Shown: positions 33,496-42,352 of the stretch, in pieces
Position numbering within the stretch: the first letter of the stretch is position 1
Layout of the letters: each line of letters opens with the position of its first letter
Assembly: GCF_000160455.2 (NCBI RefSeq)
Contig: NZ_ACJX03000001.1
Location: 62,001-126,000 of the forward strand
DNA from: Acetomicrobium hydrogeniformans ATCC BAA-1850
GTDB lineage: Bacteria; Synergistota; Synergistia; Synergistales; Acetomicrobiaceae
DNA: 64,000 nt
Reading direction: 5' to 3'
Position numbers and translations under genes: made by a program
The notes under the pieces: generated by a model
Told to the model about the DNA's origin: nothing
Databases searched by the model: none
What the model saw: only the letters and a program-made list of their open reading frames with translations

Positions 33496-34506
33496 TTATT
33501 GGATTTCCTTAGGCAGACGCATATCCTCAATATCGTAAAGCCCCGATGCTATGGATAGGGCATCGGTGATACCGCACTCCACCAGGGGAGCGAGATAGTT
33601 AGCGCCTCCAAAGATCAACATATAACCTCGCGTACGATCTTTTATGCTCATCTGATATTTTGGCGGCATTAGATACCCCAACTCGAAAAGTCCGCTTATG
33701 TTGTCGTTTTTGCAGTCTTTGATGGCCTCCACGACCTTTTCGTACATAAAGGAAGGAAAGGTTTTGATGGCGGCCGTGACGCAGCCTTTCCCCGTGCGAA
33801 CTGCAGACATCACGTCAGTGAAGCCTCCCCTTATCAAAAGCTCTCCCGGGCTCAAGGTAGTGCCCGAATGGGATATAACATCGACGAAGCCCTTGCCTTT
33901 GTAGCCCTGCAGCCTGAAAAGTCCTGTAGCAACGGTCTCCACATAGACGCCGCAGCGCCTCAAGGCCACATCGTAATTGGCCGAAGAAAGGCAAAGGATG
34001 GCGCAGCGACCTTCCGGAACCCTGTAGTTCCAAATCCTCTTTCCCTGGGGTAAGACTGCAACCAAGGGCGAGACGATGACGTTGGACTCAGACACCTCGG
34101 CCAACAACGACAGAGCTTCATCTTTTAGCTCCTCTGGAACGGAGGTGATGTTCACGATGACCTTGCCCTTGTTAGAACAAGGGTCCAGGTCGCTTTTCAT
34201 GATCAGCATTTCCGTCTCCATGGAAGAAAGGCCTATGCGATCGAAGACGAAGATGGCTCTAGCCTCCTCGCTGCCTTCTACGGTAAGCATCACGCCCTTT
34301 CTACCAAAGCGTGTGATGAGGCCTTCCTTCTCCAGGTTGGACAGGTGGTAACGAACGGTTCTGTCATCGATGGAAAAACCGCGCTTATCGAGCTGTTCCT
34401 TCAATTCGACAGAGGTCAACGGATCCTCCGAAAAATAGAGGCTCCTAAGTATCTCTATAACTGTTGGCGGATATTCTTCTGCGTTGTTTCCCATCGGTAT
34501 CTCCAT
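33496..34506 (-). CDS. NrpR-like (DUF128) transcriptional regulator
   Basis: A 336-residue regulator: N-terminal winged helix (residues about 12-75, SIDDRTVRYHLSNLEKEGLI) followed by one NrpR/DUF128 effector domain (FDRIGLSSMETEML, VEGRCAILCLSS-like block, GLFRLQGYKGKGFVDVISHS, LFELGYLMPPKYQM). Archaeal NrpR senses 2-oxoglutarate. Standing just downstream of a dicarboxylate/tricarboxylate catabolic set on the same strand, it may sense an organic acid of that pathway. The stop is 3 bp from the tRNA 3' end (convergent). Confidence 0.82.
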   Translation of the reverse strand: MEIPMGNNAEEYPPTVIEILRSLYFSEDPLTSVELKEQLDKRGFSIDDRTVRYHLSNLEKEGLITRFGRKGVMLTVEGSEEARAIFVFDRIGLSSMETEMLIMKSDLDPCSNKGKVIVNITSVPEELKDEALSLLAEVSESNVIVSPLVAVLPQGKRIWNYRVPEGRCAILCLSSANYDVALRRCGVYVETVATGLFRLQGYKGKGFVDVISHSGTTLSPGELLIRGGFTDVMSAVRTGKGCVTAAIKTFPSFMYEKVVEAIKDCKNDNISGLFELGYLMPPKYQMSIKDRTRGYMLIFGGANYLAPLVECGITDALSIASGLYDIEDMRLPKEIQ

Positions 34507-34578
34507 CGGCTATCAACTCCCGTTGTATCTGTATAAATTTCAGCATTTATATTAGTATATCTCAAGAAGGTATGGCAA

Positions 34579-34624
34579 ATCGGAGAGCTGTCAAGCGACG
34601 CTCAAACGTAGCTCTCCGATTTTT
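34579..34624 (+). terminator. Long inverted repeat with T-tract on the plus strand
   Basis: ATCGGAGAGCT at 34579-34589 and its exact complement at 34610-34620, then TTTTT. The T-tract faces the plus strand although both neighbouring genes are read leftward; on the minus strand the stem has only a short T-pair after it. It could end antisense transcripts or form a folded element upstream of the regulator gene. Confidence 0.5.
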
Positions 34625-34673
34625 GCGATTTAGTTAAAAGGCCAATCCCTAGCTCCGACGGAAGAACAGAGCC

Positions 34674-35561
34674 TTAAGGAATGTATTCGGGCAAAAACGC
34701 CTTTTCAAGATCTCTATATTTATTAAAGCCTATCAACTCTTTAAATTCCCCGAAGGGGACCACGAGGTCCGTCTTTCCTTCGGCGATACCGTCTTTTATC
34801 ACATCGAGGTAATTGACCATGCCCTTTATGGCAGCGAACAAAGGACCTACGGGGATGCTTATGCGAGCTACTCCCATCTCGCGAAGCTCGTCAATACTGA
34901 TAAGAGGAGTCTTGCCGCCGCTTACGGCATCGAAGAGATTAATGCTAATGGGTGCCTGAATCTCCCTTGTTAATCTTTTTATGTCTTCTTTGGTGCGGGG
35001 AGCCTCGATGAATATTAAATCCGCTCCCGCTTCAGCATAGGCATTGCCTCTGCGTATGGCCTCCTCCACCCCGCTCACGGCTATGGCATCGGTCCTGGCG
35101 TTAATGACGAAATCAGGGTCCAATTTCTTTTTGACCTCTATGCAGGCCTTTATCTTGAGCACCATTTCCTCCATCGGAATTATCTGCTTTCCTTCAAGGT
35201 GCCCGCAACGCTTGGGGAAAACCTGGTCTTCTATATTCATTCCCGCCGCACCCGCTTTTATGAACTCCTCCGTAACCCTCATGGCGTTTATTGCGTTGCC
35301 AAAACCTGTATCGGCATCCACCATGACGGGTATGTTCACCGCATCTATTATGTTTTTGGAAAAACTTAAGGCCTCGGAGAAGGACAAAAAAGCCATATCG
35401 GGAAGCCCGAGGTAGGTAGCCGAAAGACCGAAGCCGCTGACCTGACAGGCCTTAAAGCCTGCGCGCTCTATGAGCTTAGCGGAAATAACGTCGTGAGCGC
35501 CAGGACAAACGAGGGCTTTTCTTTCCAAGATCATATTTTTTAACAAGGTCGATTTCTTCAT
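34674..35561 (-). CDS. Isocitrate lyase/PEP mutase superfamily lyase (2,3-dimethylmalate or 2-methylisocitrate lyase type)
   Basis: A 295-residue barrel enzyme. Seen: CPGAHDVISAKLIERAGF, VDADTGFGN (metal-binding, 81-89), EDQVFPKRCGH with the catalytic cysteine signature KRCGH at 117-121, and INARTDA. Members cleave 2-methylisocitrate to pyruvate and succinate (PrpB) or 2,3-dimethylmalate to pyruvate and propionate (Dml). The company of an aconitase-like large/small subunit pair, as in the Eubacterium barkeri nicotinate pathway (DmdA, DmdB, Dml), favours a dimethylmalate-type reaction, but this is inference. ATG 35561 overlaps the permease stop by 4 bp. Confidence 0.82.
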   Translation of the reverse strand: MKKSTLLKNMILERKALVCPGAHDVISAKLIERAGFKACQVSGFGLSATYLGLPDMAFLSFSEALSFSKNIIDAVNIPVMVDADTGFGNAINAMRVTEEFIKAGAAGMNIEDQVFPKRCGHLEGKQIIPMEEMVLKIKACIEVKKKLDPDFVINARTDAIAVSGVEEAIRRGNAYAEAGADLIFIEAPRTKEDIKRLTREIQAPISINLFDAVSGGKTPLISIDELREMGVARISIPVGPLFAAIKGMVNYLDVIKDGIAEGKTDLVVPFGEFKELIGFNKYRDLEKAFLPEYIP

Positions 35562-37468
35562 GCAGACGATCCCTCCAGATCAATTTTTTTGCTGACCATC
35601 TTTTCTATTATCAAAAAACCGACGGCGACGGCAAGCCCAATCATCGAATAAAGATGATGGGGAAAGAGCAGCAGCACCCCTCCTGCGAAAAAGAATGCTC
35701 TAAACAAAAGGTTCACCTTGCTGTTTATGTGTCCGAAAAAGCCGTAGGCCATGAATATTGCTCCCAAAAAGCCGGTGACTGCACAGATTAAAATCTGCAT
35801 AGGCGTCCCCCTGCCGACGAAGGCGGGGTTCCAGACGAAGAAAAAGGGCATGATAAAGGCCACGATGCCCAATTTCACCGAATTAATTCCCGTCTTAAAC
35901 CAGTCGCCCTTTGCTATGCCTGCAGCCACGATAGCCTGGGTACATGTAGGTGGTGTTAGACCGCCGAGCAGCGACCAATAAATGAAAAACAGATGGAGCG
36001 CCACAGCATCAGCTCCGAGCCTGAGCAGGGAAGGAGCCAGAATGGAAAGGGAGAGGACGTAAGTGGGAACGACGGGAAGCGAAGTCCCCAAGATAAAGGG
36101 GACGAACGTGCTTATAATCAGGGCGAATATGAAGCTGTCCTGCCCCACGCTCATTATCAGGCTGCTTATCTTGGGAGCTATGCCCGTTATCCCCACCATG
36201 TTTACCAATATGCTGACCGAGACCAGTATGGGAACGATCCTGGCAAGGCTTATGCCACCTTCAGCCAGAGCAGCGATCATTTTTTTTATGCTTTTCATAA
36301 GTCCGCTTTCGGGAATTTCATTTATGAACATGAGAATTATGGTAGAAAGACAAGTATAAAATCCTGCGGTAAGGAGTGGCCTCCCGACGGCAACAAGGCC
36401 AAGCAAAATGACGATGGGAATAACAAGACAGGAGAGGCGCCTGAAGGTCAATATTTCCTTCCACTCGGGAATCTCATCTTCCGGCACGGGAGCCAGGCCC
36501 AACCTCAAGGTCATGAACTGCACGCCGGCATAGACACTCGTGTAGTAGAGGACGCAGGGAATGATGGCGTAACCTATTATCTTTAAATATGAAATTCCCA
36601 AAAATTCGGACATCATGAAGGCGGCGATGCTCATTATAGGGGGAGTGATGCCGCCTCCTGTAGAGGCGACCGCCTCAACGGCTCCGGCAAAGTTGGGAGG
36701 ATATCCCAGTCGTTTCATCATCGGTATGGTGTAGCTTCCCGTGACGGCGACGTTTGCCACTCCGCTTCCCGATATGCTTCCAAAAAGCGCGCTGGCCACT
36801 ATGGCAGCCTTGGCAGGGCCTCCCTTCCATTTGCCCGTCAATGCAAAGGCTATATCTATGAAGGTCTTCCCTCCCCCACCGGCCGACAACAAGGCCCCAA
36901 AGATTATGAAAAGGGATATGAAGGTGGCCGACATGGCGGTGACGCTACCGTAAATACCTAAGGGGGAGAAATAGATCGAGTTTACTACGAAGTTCCAGGA
37001 CAACCCTCTCAATTTCCACATTCCGGGAAATATGTCTCCAAAGAGTGCGTAAAATATCAAGCCGGCAACAATTATCGGGATGGCCCAACCCACGGCCCTC
37101 CTGGTAGTATCGAGGATTATGACGGTTAAGGCGATCCCAAGCAACAGATCTAACATATCTGCGCTTCCGGGATACATGTAAATATTTAGCGTCTTGATGT
37201 ATATATTCACATTTGCCGCTATTATGAAAAGAAGTTCTAAGATGTCCAGCGTAGTCAGCCTGTTCGTCTCGTACTTTTTCTTAAAGGGAAACACCAGCGC
37301 GGCCAAAGATATGCCGAGGCCTACGTGAATCGCCCTAAGCTGCAAATCGAGCAGGTGAAAAAATATCGGGACAGTAAGCTGCGCCACGGAAAGCGCTACA
37401 GCCAACCAAAAGATGACGGAGGTCTTCACATCGGGAGCATCGATTCTGTCTTTGGTCATGTCAAACAT
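35558..37468 (-). CDS. TRAP transporter fused permease (DctQM type, TAXI system)
   Basis: A 636-residue fused permease. The N-terminal part (to about 180) holds small DctQ-like membrane helices; the rest is the large DctM domain with SGSGVANVAVTGSYTIPMMK, GGGITPPIMSIAAFMM and GTSLPVVPTYVLSLSILAP. Fused permeases of this size work with TAXI binding proteins, one of which is encoded just upstream. They drive Na+-dependent uptake of di- and tricarboxylates. Start ATG 37468 with GGAGG upstream. Confidence 0.9.
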   Translation of the reverse strand: MFDMTKDRIDAPDVKTSVIFWLAVALSVAQLTVPIFFHLLDLQLRAIHVGLGISLAALVFPFKKKYETNRLTTLDILELLFIIAANVNIYIKTLNIYMYPGSADMLDLLLGIALTVIILDTTRRAVGWAIPIIVAGLIFYALFGDIFPGMWKLRGLSWNFVVNSIYFSPLGIYGSVTAMSATFISLFIIFGALLSAGGGGKTFIDIAFALTGKWKGGPAKAAIVASALFGSISGSGVANVAVTGSYTIPMMKRLGYPPNFAGAVEAVASTGGGITPPIMSIAAFMMSEFLGISYLKIIGYAIIPCVLYYTSVYAGVQFMTLRLGLAPVPEDEIPEWKEILTFRRLSCLVIPIVILLGLVAVGRPLLTAGFYTCLSTIILMFINEIPESGLMKSIKKMIAALAEGGISLARIVPILVSVSILVNMVGITGIAPKISSLIMSVGQDSFIFALIISTFVPFILGTSLPVVPTYVLSLSILAPSLLRLGADAVALHLFFIYWSLLGGLTPPTCTQAIVAAGIAKGDWFKTGINSVKLGIVAFIMPFFFVWNPAFVGRGTPMQILICAVTGFLGAIFMAYGFFGHINSKVNLLFRAFFFAGGVLLLFPHHLYSMIGLAVAVGFLIIEKMVSKKIDLEGSSA

Positions 37469-37510
37469 TGATCCTCCTTCTCATATCCCCTTATATCAGG
37501 GATATATATA

Positions 37511-37555
37511 GGGCAACCGACGAGAGATATACCATCCTGAATGATCGGCTGCCCC
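37511..37555 (-). promoter_or_regulatory. Intercistronic hairpin between TAXI binding protein and permease
   Basis: GGGCAACCGA and TCGGCTGCCC pair with one mismatch around a loop of about 25 bases. No T-run follows on the minus strand. Like the hairpin after the ABC binding protein at 25.06 kb, it may protect the upstream message or reduce readthrough to the permease. Confidence 0.5.
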
Positions 37556-37571
37556 TTTGCCTTATTTGGGT

Positions 37572-38582
37572 CTACTTTTTGTATTCTGGAGGTATAAACC
37601 TCTCAGGAACTTCGATGCCCCTTTCCTGGGCGTAACGTATCAGACCTGCATGAGCGTAAATTTCACCGCCCTCAGGGACGTTTTCGAAGAAATCTGCCAC
37701 GGGATCCCAACCCTTAATTGCGGGATAGGCGGATGCCACTTCATCGAACCCTTCGACGTAGGCTTTAACGATTTGATACCCGATTTCCTCGGGCAGATTG
37801 ACCGATGCTACGGCCCCTACTATGGCGCACTCTTCCATGACGGGTCCCACGTCCGGCAACTGCTTGATCTTGCCCTTGGGCGTCTCGAGGAAGATCATGT
37901 AGGGGTAACGCTCCCTTATCTTAGCCACGTCATCTTCGCTGTAACCTATAACCGTGATGGGAAGGGTGAGGTTGACCTCGATCATGGAAGCATCCAGGCT
38001 GTCCAAGGGTGATGTCTTTTGAAGTCCCGCTATCCTTCCGTTTTTCAAGGCATCTATGGCATCTCCGTAGGCTGCAGGAACGAGGTCTATTCCGACTTTA
38101 AGGAGTTCGTTAAATTTAAAGACATAGTCGGCCGATGCGGAGCCTGGGATGCCGGGGCTGAACTTCTTGCCCTTCAGCTCTTTAAAGGTAGTGACGCCTG
38201 AGTCCTTTCTCACATACAGACGATCGGCAGTAATATTGCGCATGAAAAGCCAGCGAACGTCTTCCCACTTCTCCTTCTCGAAGGTATCCATGCCCTTCAC
38301 CATTTGATAAGCTGAAGGCAGATCGACACATAACGCAAAATCGAACACACCCGACTTGATCTTTCTCAAGTTATCGAGGGCCGCGCCACTTTCGATGACC
38401 GTAACCTGAATGTCGTTTTGGGCCTCGTTTATCACGTTTGCCGTAGCGACGCACCAGGCATAGACCCCCGAGGTGGAGGACGTGCTCCCCATGTTGAGGT
38501 ATTGTTTTTCCGCCATTGCCGGCGAAGTTAAAAGACATAAGGCTATGGCGAAGAAAAGGAACCAAAATCCTTTCTTTTTCAT
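37572..38582 (-). CDS. TAXI family TRAP transporter solute-binding protein
   Basis: A 336-residue exported binding protein with a signal peptide (KKKGFWFLFFAIALC, then SPAMA-EKQ as cleavage site). Seen: NMGSTSSTSGVYAWCVATA, corresponding to the ligand-binding start of TAXI proteins, and FSPGIPGSASADYVFKFNEL. ATG 38582 is used because AAGGAGGGG lies directly upstream. It delivers its ligand to the fused permease; ligands known for the group include glutamate and C4-C6 organic acids. Confidence 0.88.
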   Translation of the reverse strand: MKKKGFWFLFFAIALCLLTSPAMAEKQYLNMGSTSSTSGVYAWCVATANVINEAQNDIQVTVIESGAALDNLRKIKSGVFDFALCVDLPSAYQMVKGMDTFEKEKWEDVRWLFMRNITADRLYVRKDSGVTTFKELKGKKFSPGIPGSASADYVFKFNELLKVGIDLVPAAYGDAIDALKNGRIAGLQKTSPLDSLDASMIEVNLTLPITVIGYSEDDVAKIRERYPYMIFLETPKGKIKQLPDVGPVMEECAIVGAVASVNLPEEIGYQIVKAYVEGFDEVASAYPAIKGWDPVADFFENVPEGGEIYAHAGLIRYAQERGIEVPERFIPPEYKK

Positions 38583-38671
38583 CTTTCTCCCCTCCTTAAA
38601 ATTATGACTGCTCAAAATATCTTCCCTTCAGGACTCGCTCCATACCGCTTTCTCGAATTTTGACCGTACAC

Positions 38672-39178
38672 TTATCCTGCCGCGAAATCCCCGTACTTCT
38701 TAAGGTAAGGTACCAATCCTCCTTCTTTTAAGATGGCTTTCATGATATCGGGCATCTTTTCCGTGGGAATTTTTATTTCCTTAGATATGTTCAAAACAAA
38801 CCCGCTTTCCAGGTCCACCTCAAGTTCGTCTCCGTCATCTATTTCGTCGGTATCACATACCAGGGCGGGAAGGCCGATGTTGATGGCATTTCTGAAGAAA
38901 ATCCTGGCAAAGGACTTCGCCAGCACAGCTGATACGCCCGATTCCTTTATAGCGATGGGAGCCTGTTCGCGCGAGGATCCGCAGCCGAAGTTTTTGCCCG
39001 CCACGACCATGTCTCCGCGCTTCAATTTCTTCGAAAATTCGGGGTCGATGTCCTCGAACAAATGGGCTGCCAGATCGTTTAAATTCAAAGTTTTTGTGTA
39101 TTTGCCGGCTATTATGTAGTCGGTGTTTATGTCATCGCCAAACTTGTGGGCCTTTCCCTTCAATAAAAGATCGCTCAT
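38672..39178 (-). CDS. Aconitase superfamily small subunit (LeuD/DmdB-like)
   Basis: A 168-residue swivelling-domain subunit. Seen: FGDDINTDYIIAGKY, GKNFGCGSSREQAP (substrate-binding GCGSSRE) and SFARIFFRNAINIGLPAL. It pairs with the large subunit encoded 23 bp upstream to form a [4Fe-4S] hydro-lyase. Families sharing these motifs: isopropylmalate isomerase, homoaconitase and 2,3-dimethylmalate dehydratase. No leucine genes are nearby, whereas a lyase and TRAP uptake genes are, so a catabolic dehydratase is inferred. Confidence 0.85.
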   Translation of the reverse strand: MSDLLLKGKAHKFGDDINTDYIIAGKYTKTLNLNDLAAHLFEDIDPEFSKKLKRGDMVVAGKNFGCGSSREQAPIAIKESGVSAVLAKSFARIFFRNAINIGLPALVCDTDEIDDGDELEVDLESGFVLNISKEIKIPTEKMPDIMKAILKEGGLVPYLKKYGDFAAG

Positions 39179-39201
39179 CTTCCATCACCTTTCTGCCGAC
39201 T

Positions 39202-40458
39202 TCAGTCCAAGTATTTTCTGGGGTCGGCTATTCTGCCCTCTATCGCCGAAGCTGCGCACGTAGCGGGTGAGGCCAAATATATGTTCGATTTGTTGTTGCC
39301 CATTCTGCCCTTGAAGTTTCTGTTAGCCGTGGAGATGACGTTTTCTCCCTCTCCCGGCACACCAAGATGTGTGCCCGGACAGGGTCCGCACCCCGGCGGG
39401 ATGAGCGTAGCTCCTGCTTCGACCAGGGAGGCTATGATGCCCTGCTTTGCGGCCTCAAGCATAACCTCCCTCGAAGCGGGACATAGGAGCAGCCTGACAG
39501 AATCATTTACCTTCCGCCCTCTTAGGATACTTTCGGCTTCCTTTAAATCCTCCAAACGTCCGTTGGTGCAGGTGCCTATGAAGACCTGCTGTACGGGAAT
39601 TCCGATGGCTTCGTCCACGGGATGGACGTTGTCGACGGCGTGGGGAAAGGCCACCTGAGGTTCGAGGTTAGCTGCGTCGATATGGAGAACATCTATGTAA
39701 TTTGCATCTGCGTCGCTCAGCTTGGGAGTAAAGAAACGAGATGAACGGTGGCGAACCCATTCGAGCGTCTTTTCGTCCGGCGGGACTATTCCCCCCTTGG
39801 CCCCTGCTTCGATCGCCATGTTACAAAGCGTCATCCTGCCTCCCATTGACATGTCGTCGATGCAGCTGCCTGAAAATTCGAGACAGAGGTAGTCTGCCCC
39901 GTCGGATTTCAATATTCCTATGATGTGAAGCATGAGGTCCTTGGGATAGACTCCACGGGTTAGCCCCTTTTCGACGACGATCTTCATGGTTTGGGGAACC
40001 TTAAGCCATAATTTGCCCGTAAGGAGCACGCCGCTTGCGTCGGTTGATCCTATGCCGAAGGAAAATGCCCCGACGGCACCGTAAGTGCAGGTATGAGAAT
40101 CGGTCCCGAGGGCGATGTCGCCAGGCAAGACCATCCCCTTCTCCAGCATCAGTTGATGGCAGATCCCTTCGCCGACGTCAAAGAACCTTATTCCCTGCTC
40201 CTTCGCGAAGCTTCTCAACATGTCGTGGAGACCGCTGATCCGTTCGTTTGGGCTTGGCGTGGCATGGTCAAGGACGAAGGCAACCTTTGTGGGGTCCCAC
40301 ACCCTTTCCCTTTCAAATTCCCTGAAGGCCTTGATCGCAAGCGGGCCCGTGGCGTCGTGACACATCAACATATCGACGGGTACCACGCAATAATCTCCTG
40401 CCTTAACTTCTTCGCCGACGTGACCGGAAATTATCTTTTCGATAATCGTCTTTCCCAC
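39202..40458 (-). CDS. Aconitase superfamily large subunit (LeuC/DmdA-like)
   Basis: A 418-residue [4Fe-4S] hydro-lyase subunit. Seen: DHATPSPNERISGLHDM, LGTDSHTCTYGAVGAFSFGIGST, VFIGTCTNGRLEDLKEA with the first cluster cysteine, and PPGCGPCPGTHLG with the other two cysteines; SNIYLASPATCAASAIEG closes the protein. The sequence is of the short archaeal-type isopropylmalate isomerase/dimethylmalate dehydratase class. GTG 40458 has AGGGGG eight bases upstream. First gene of the leftward set, with a promoter about 110 bp upstream. Confidence 0.86.
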   Translation of the reverse strand: MGKTIIEKIISGHVGEEVKAGDYCVVPVDMLMCHDATGPLAIKAFREFERERVWDPTKVAFVLDHATPSPNERISGLHDMLRSFAKEQGIRFFDVGEGICHQLMLEKGMVLPGDIALGTDSHTCTYGAVGAFSFGIGSTDASGVLLTGKLWLKVPQTMKIVVEKGLTRGVYPKDLMLHIIGILKSDGADYLCLEFSGSCIDDMSMGGRMTLCNMAIEAGAKGGIVPPDEKTLEWVRHRSSRFFTPKLSDADANYIDVLHIDAANLEPQVAFPHAVDNVHPVDEAIGIPVQQVFIGTCTNGRLEDLKEAESILRGRKVNDSVRLLLCPASREVMLEAAKQGIIASLVEAGATLIPPGCGPCPGTHLGVPGEGENVISTANRNFKGRMGNNKSNIYLASPATCAASAIEGRIADPRKYLD

Positions 40459-40967
40459 ATCGATGCCCCCTGTCGTCTCTTTCGTATAGGAGTGAGCGAT
40501 GTTTGAAGGTAAGATAGTTGTTCAAGCATGCAATATTGGAAGTGTCTTTCCATTGATTATTTTAAAAATACCACTAATATAATTTTTGTCAATAGTAGGA
40601 TGGCATGATTTTTAGTGATATCGATGATGTCTCTTAATATCCCTAGGGCGAACAAAAACATCATTAGTATAACGTAGAGTATAAGGTAGGTTCCGGCGAT
40701 CTTTGAAGGCGAGAGACCTCTGTATCTCCTTCTTCCCGCCGCGTACTGAGTTAGTTCCCTTGCTTATCAATAAAAAGAAATTTCATAACCGGCCCAATAC
40801 ACATATATGCATAGTATCATTTGGTCAAAGACAAATAGATAAATTTTTAGCGATATAACCCTTTTTCATATATTGACTTAAAGGTAAAGGAGTGATAAGC
40901 TCGACAAAGATAGGAAATATATATCCGCTATTATGATGCAAAGGGCATCACGATCGGAGGGATCGAA
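40459..40967. other. 509-bp divergent control region of the organic-acid locus
   Basis: It lies between the leftward aconitase-like set and the rightward AtuA/PrpD set. A leftward promoter is visible at 40565-40592; a weaker rightward one may start at TTGACT 40873-40878 with GATAAG 15 bp on. The middle is AT-rich, with no credible ORF. The control sites for the locus should be here. Confidence 0.55.
40565..40592 (-). promoter_or_regulatory. Putative promoter of the leftward aconitase/TRAP/lyase set
   Basis: On the minus strand TTGACA (40587-40592) and TATTTT (40565-40570) are 16 bp apart, giving a leader of about 100 bases before GTG 40458. Confidence 0.6.
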
Positions 40968-42350
40968 TTGGAAAAGGTTTCGTTATTGGTGTCAACGGGA
41001 AATTTGGGCGATAACATAATCGAGGAGGGATCCTTTTACGAAGGAGTGAAACGTCAGATCGATTGTTTCGCCGCAGATGCCGGCACTGCCGATGCAGGTC
41101 CCACCTTTTTGGGCGCCGACATGCCCCATAACCCAATCGAATGGGAGGAACACGACCTAGAACTTCTCCTGGTAGAAAGCAGAAAAAGAAACGTCCCCAT
41201 GATAGTAGGCTCCTGCAGCACTACGGGCACGGACAGCGCAGTGGACAGATATGCGGATATCATCAGAAGGCTGGCCACAAAACATAAGCTGGAGCCCTTC
41301 AAAATGGCCTTGATATACTCTCAGGTCAGCAAGGAGGAGCTGCAAAGAAGGCTCAAGGATATCGAACCTCTCGAAGCTCCCTACGAACTTACCGAAGAAG
41401 TCTTAAACGAGACGACAAACGTAACGGCATCCATGGGCATAGAGCAGATCGTACATGCCCTGGAAGAAGGCGCAGATGTAATTTTGGCGGGCAGGGCCTG
41501 CGACGACGCTGTCTTGGCGGCCTACCCCATCTATAAGGGCTTCCCCAAGGGTATCAGCTTGCATATGGGCAAAGCTGCCGAATGCGCATCGCTGGTCTGC
41601 TGGCCCCAGATGGTGAAGGAATCCATCATTGCCACGGTCACCAAGGAATACTTTTCGATAGAGCCGATGCATCCGGCACAGCGGGCAACACCCCACAGCG
41701 TGGCGGCCCACTCGATGTACGAGAGGACAAACCCCTTCGTACAAGGAGTGCCCGGCGGCATCTTAGACATGCACGAATCCGAGTACGTCGCCGAAACGGA
41801 CCGCATCACCAGGGTTTACGGAAGCAAATTCGTCCCTTCTCCGGACGGAACCTACAAGGTGAAGCTGGAGGGAGCCGGCGAGGTGGGCTACAGGGTGTAT
41901 CACCTGGTCGGCATCAGAGACACCAGGGCCATCGCCAACATCGACCAAATATTGAAGGATACGCGTAAAAAGGTCTCCCAGATAATAGGACCCAATAGGG
42001 ATAACGATTATCAACTGTATTTTCATATTTATGGCAAAAACGCGATTATGAAGGATTTCGAACCGCAAGAGCAGATAACAAGCCACGAGCTCGCCATAGT
42101 GATCGAAGCCATATCGAAGGATCAGGAGTTAGCCACCTCCGTGGCAAAGTGCGCCAAATTCCGCTTTTTCTACATGAGCTATCCCGGGCAGATGAACTCC
42201 TCCGGCGGATCGGTGGCGCTTCTTACGGACGAACCGCTTTATCCCAAAAACAAATGTTATAGATGGACGGTAGACCATCTGTTACGCCTTGATGATCCCT
42301 TGGACGACAAGATATTCAGATTCTCCTTTGAAACTGTCAGGGGAAGGTAA
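40968..42350 (+). CDS. AtuA-like acyclic terpene utilization family protein (DUF1446)
   Basis: A 460-residue protein of the DUF1446/AtuA family. Seen: LVSTGNLGDNIIEEGSF (close to the usual GDR-like start), FAADAGTADAGPTFLGAD, MIVGSCSTTGTDSAVDRY and ILAGRACDDAVLAAYPIYKG. The family's biochemical role is unproven; AtuA is essential for citronellol breakdown in Pseudomonas, and relatives sit in many anaerobe catabolic loci with DUF4387, as here. Start TTG 40968 with GGAGG seven bases upstream. It is the first gene of the rightward set. Confidence 0.82.
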   Translation: MEKVSLLVSTGNLGDNIIEEGSFYEGVKRQIDCFAADAGTADAGPTFLGADMPHNPIEWEEHDLELLLVESRKRNVPMIVGSCSTTGTDSAVDRYADIIRRLATKHKLEPFKMALIYSQVSKEELQRRLKDIEPLEAPYELTEEVLNETTNVTASMGIEQIVHALEEGADVILAGRACDDAVLAAYPIYKGFPKGISLHMGKAAECASLVCWPQMVKESIIATVTKEYFSIEPMHPAQRATPHSVAAHSMYERTNPFVQGVPGGILDMHESEYVAETDRITRVYGSKFVPSPDGTYKVKLEGAGEVGYRVYHLVGIRDTRAIANIDQILKDTRKKVSQIIGPNRDNDYQLYFHIYGKNAIMKDFEPQEQITSHELAIVIEAISKDQELATSVAKCAKFRFFYMSYPGQMNSSGGSVALLTDEPLYPKNKCYRWTVDHLLRLDDPLDDKIFRFSFETVRGR

Positions 42351-42352
42351 CG

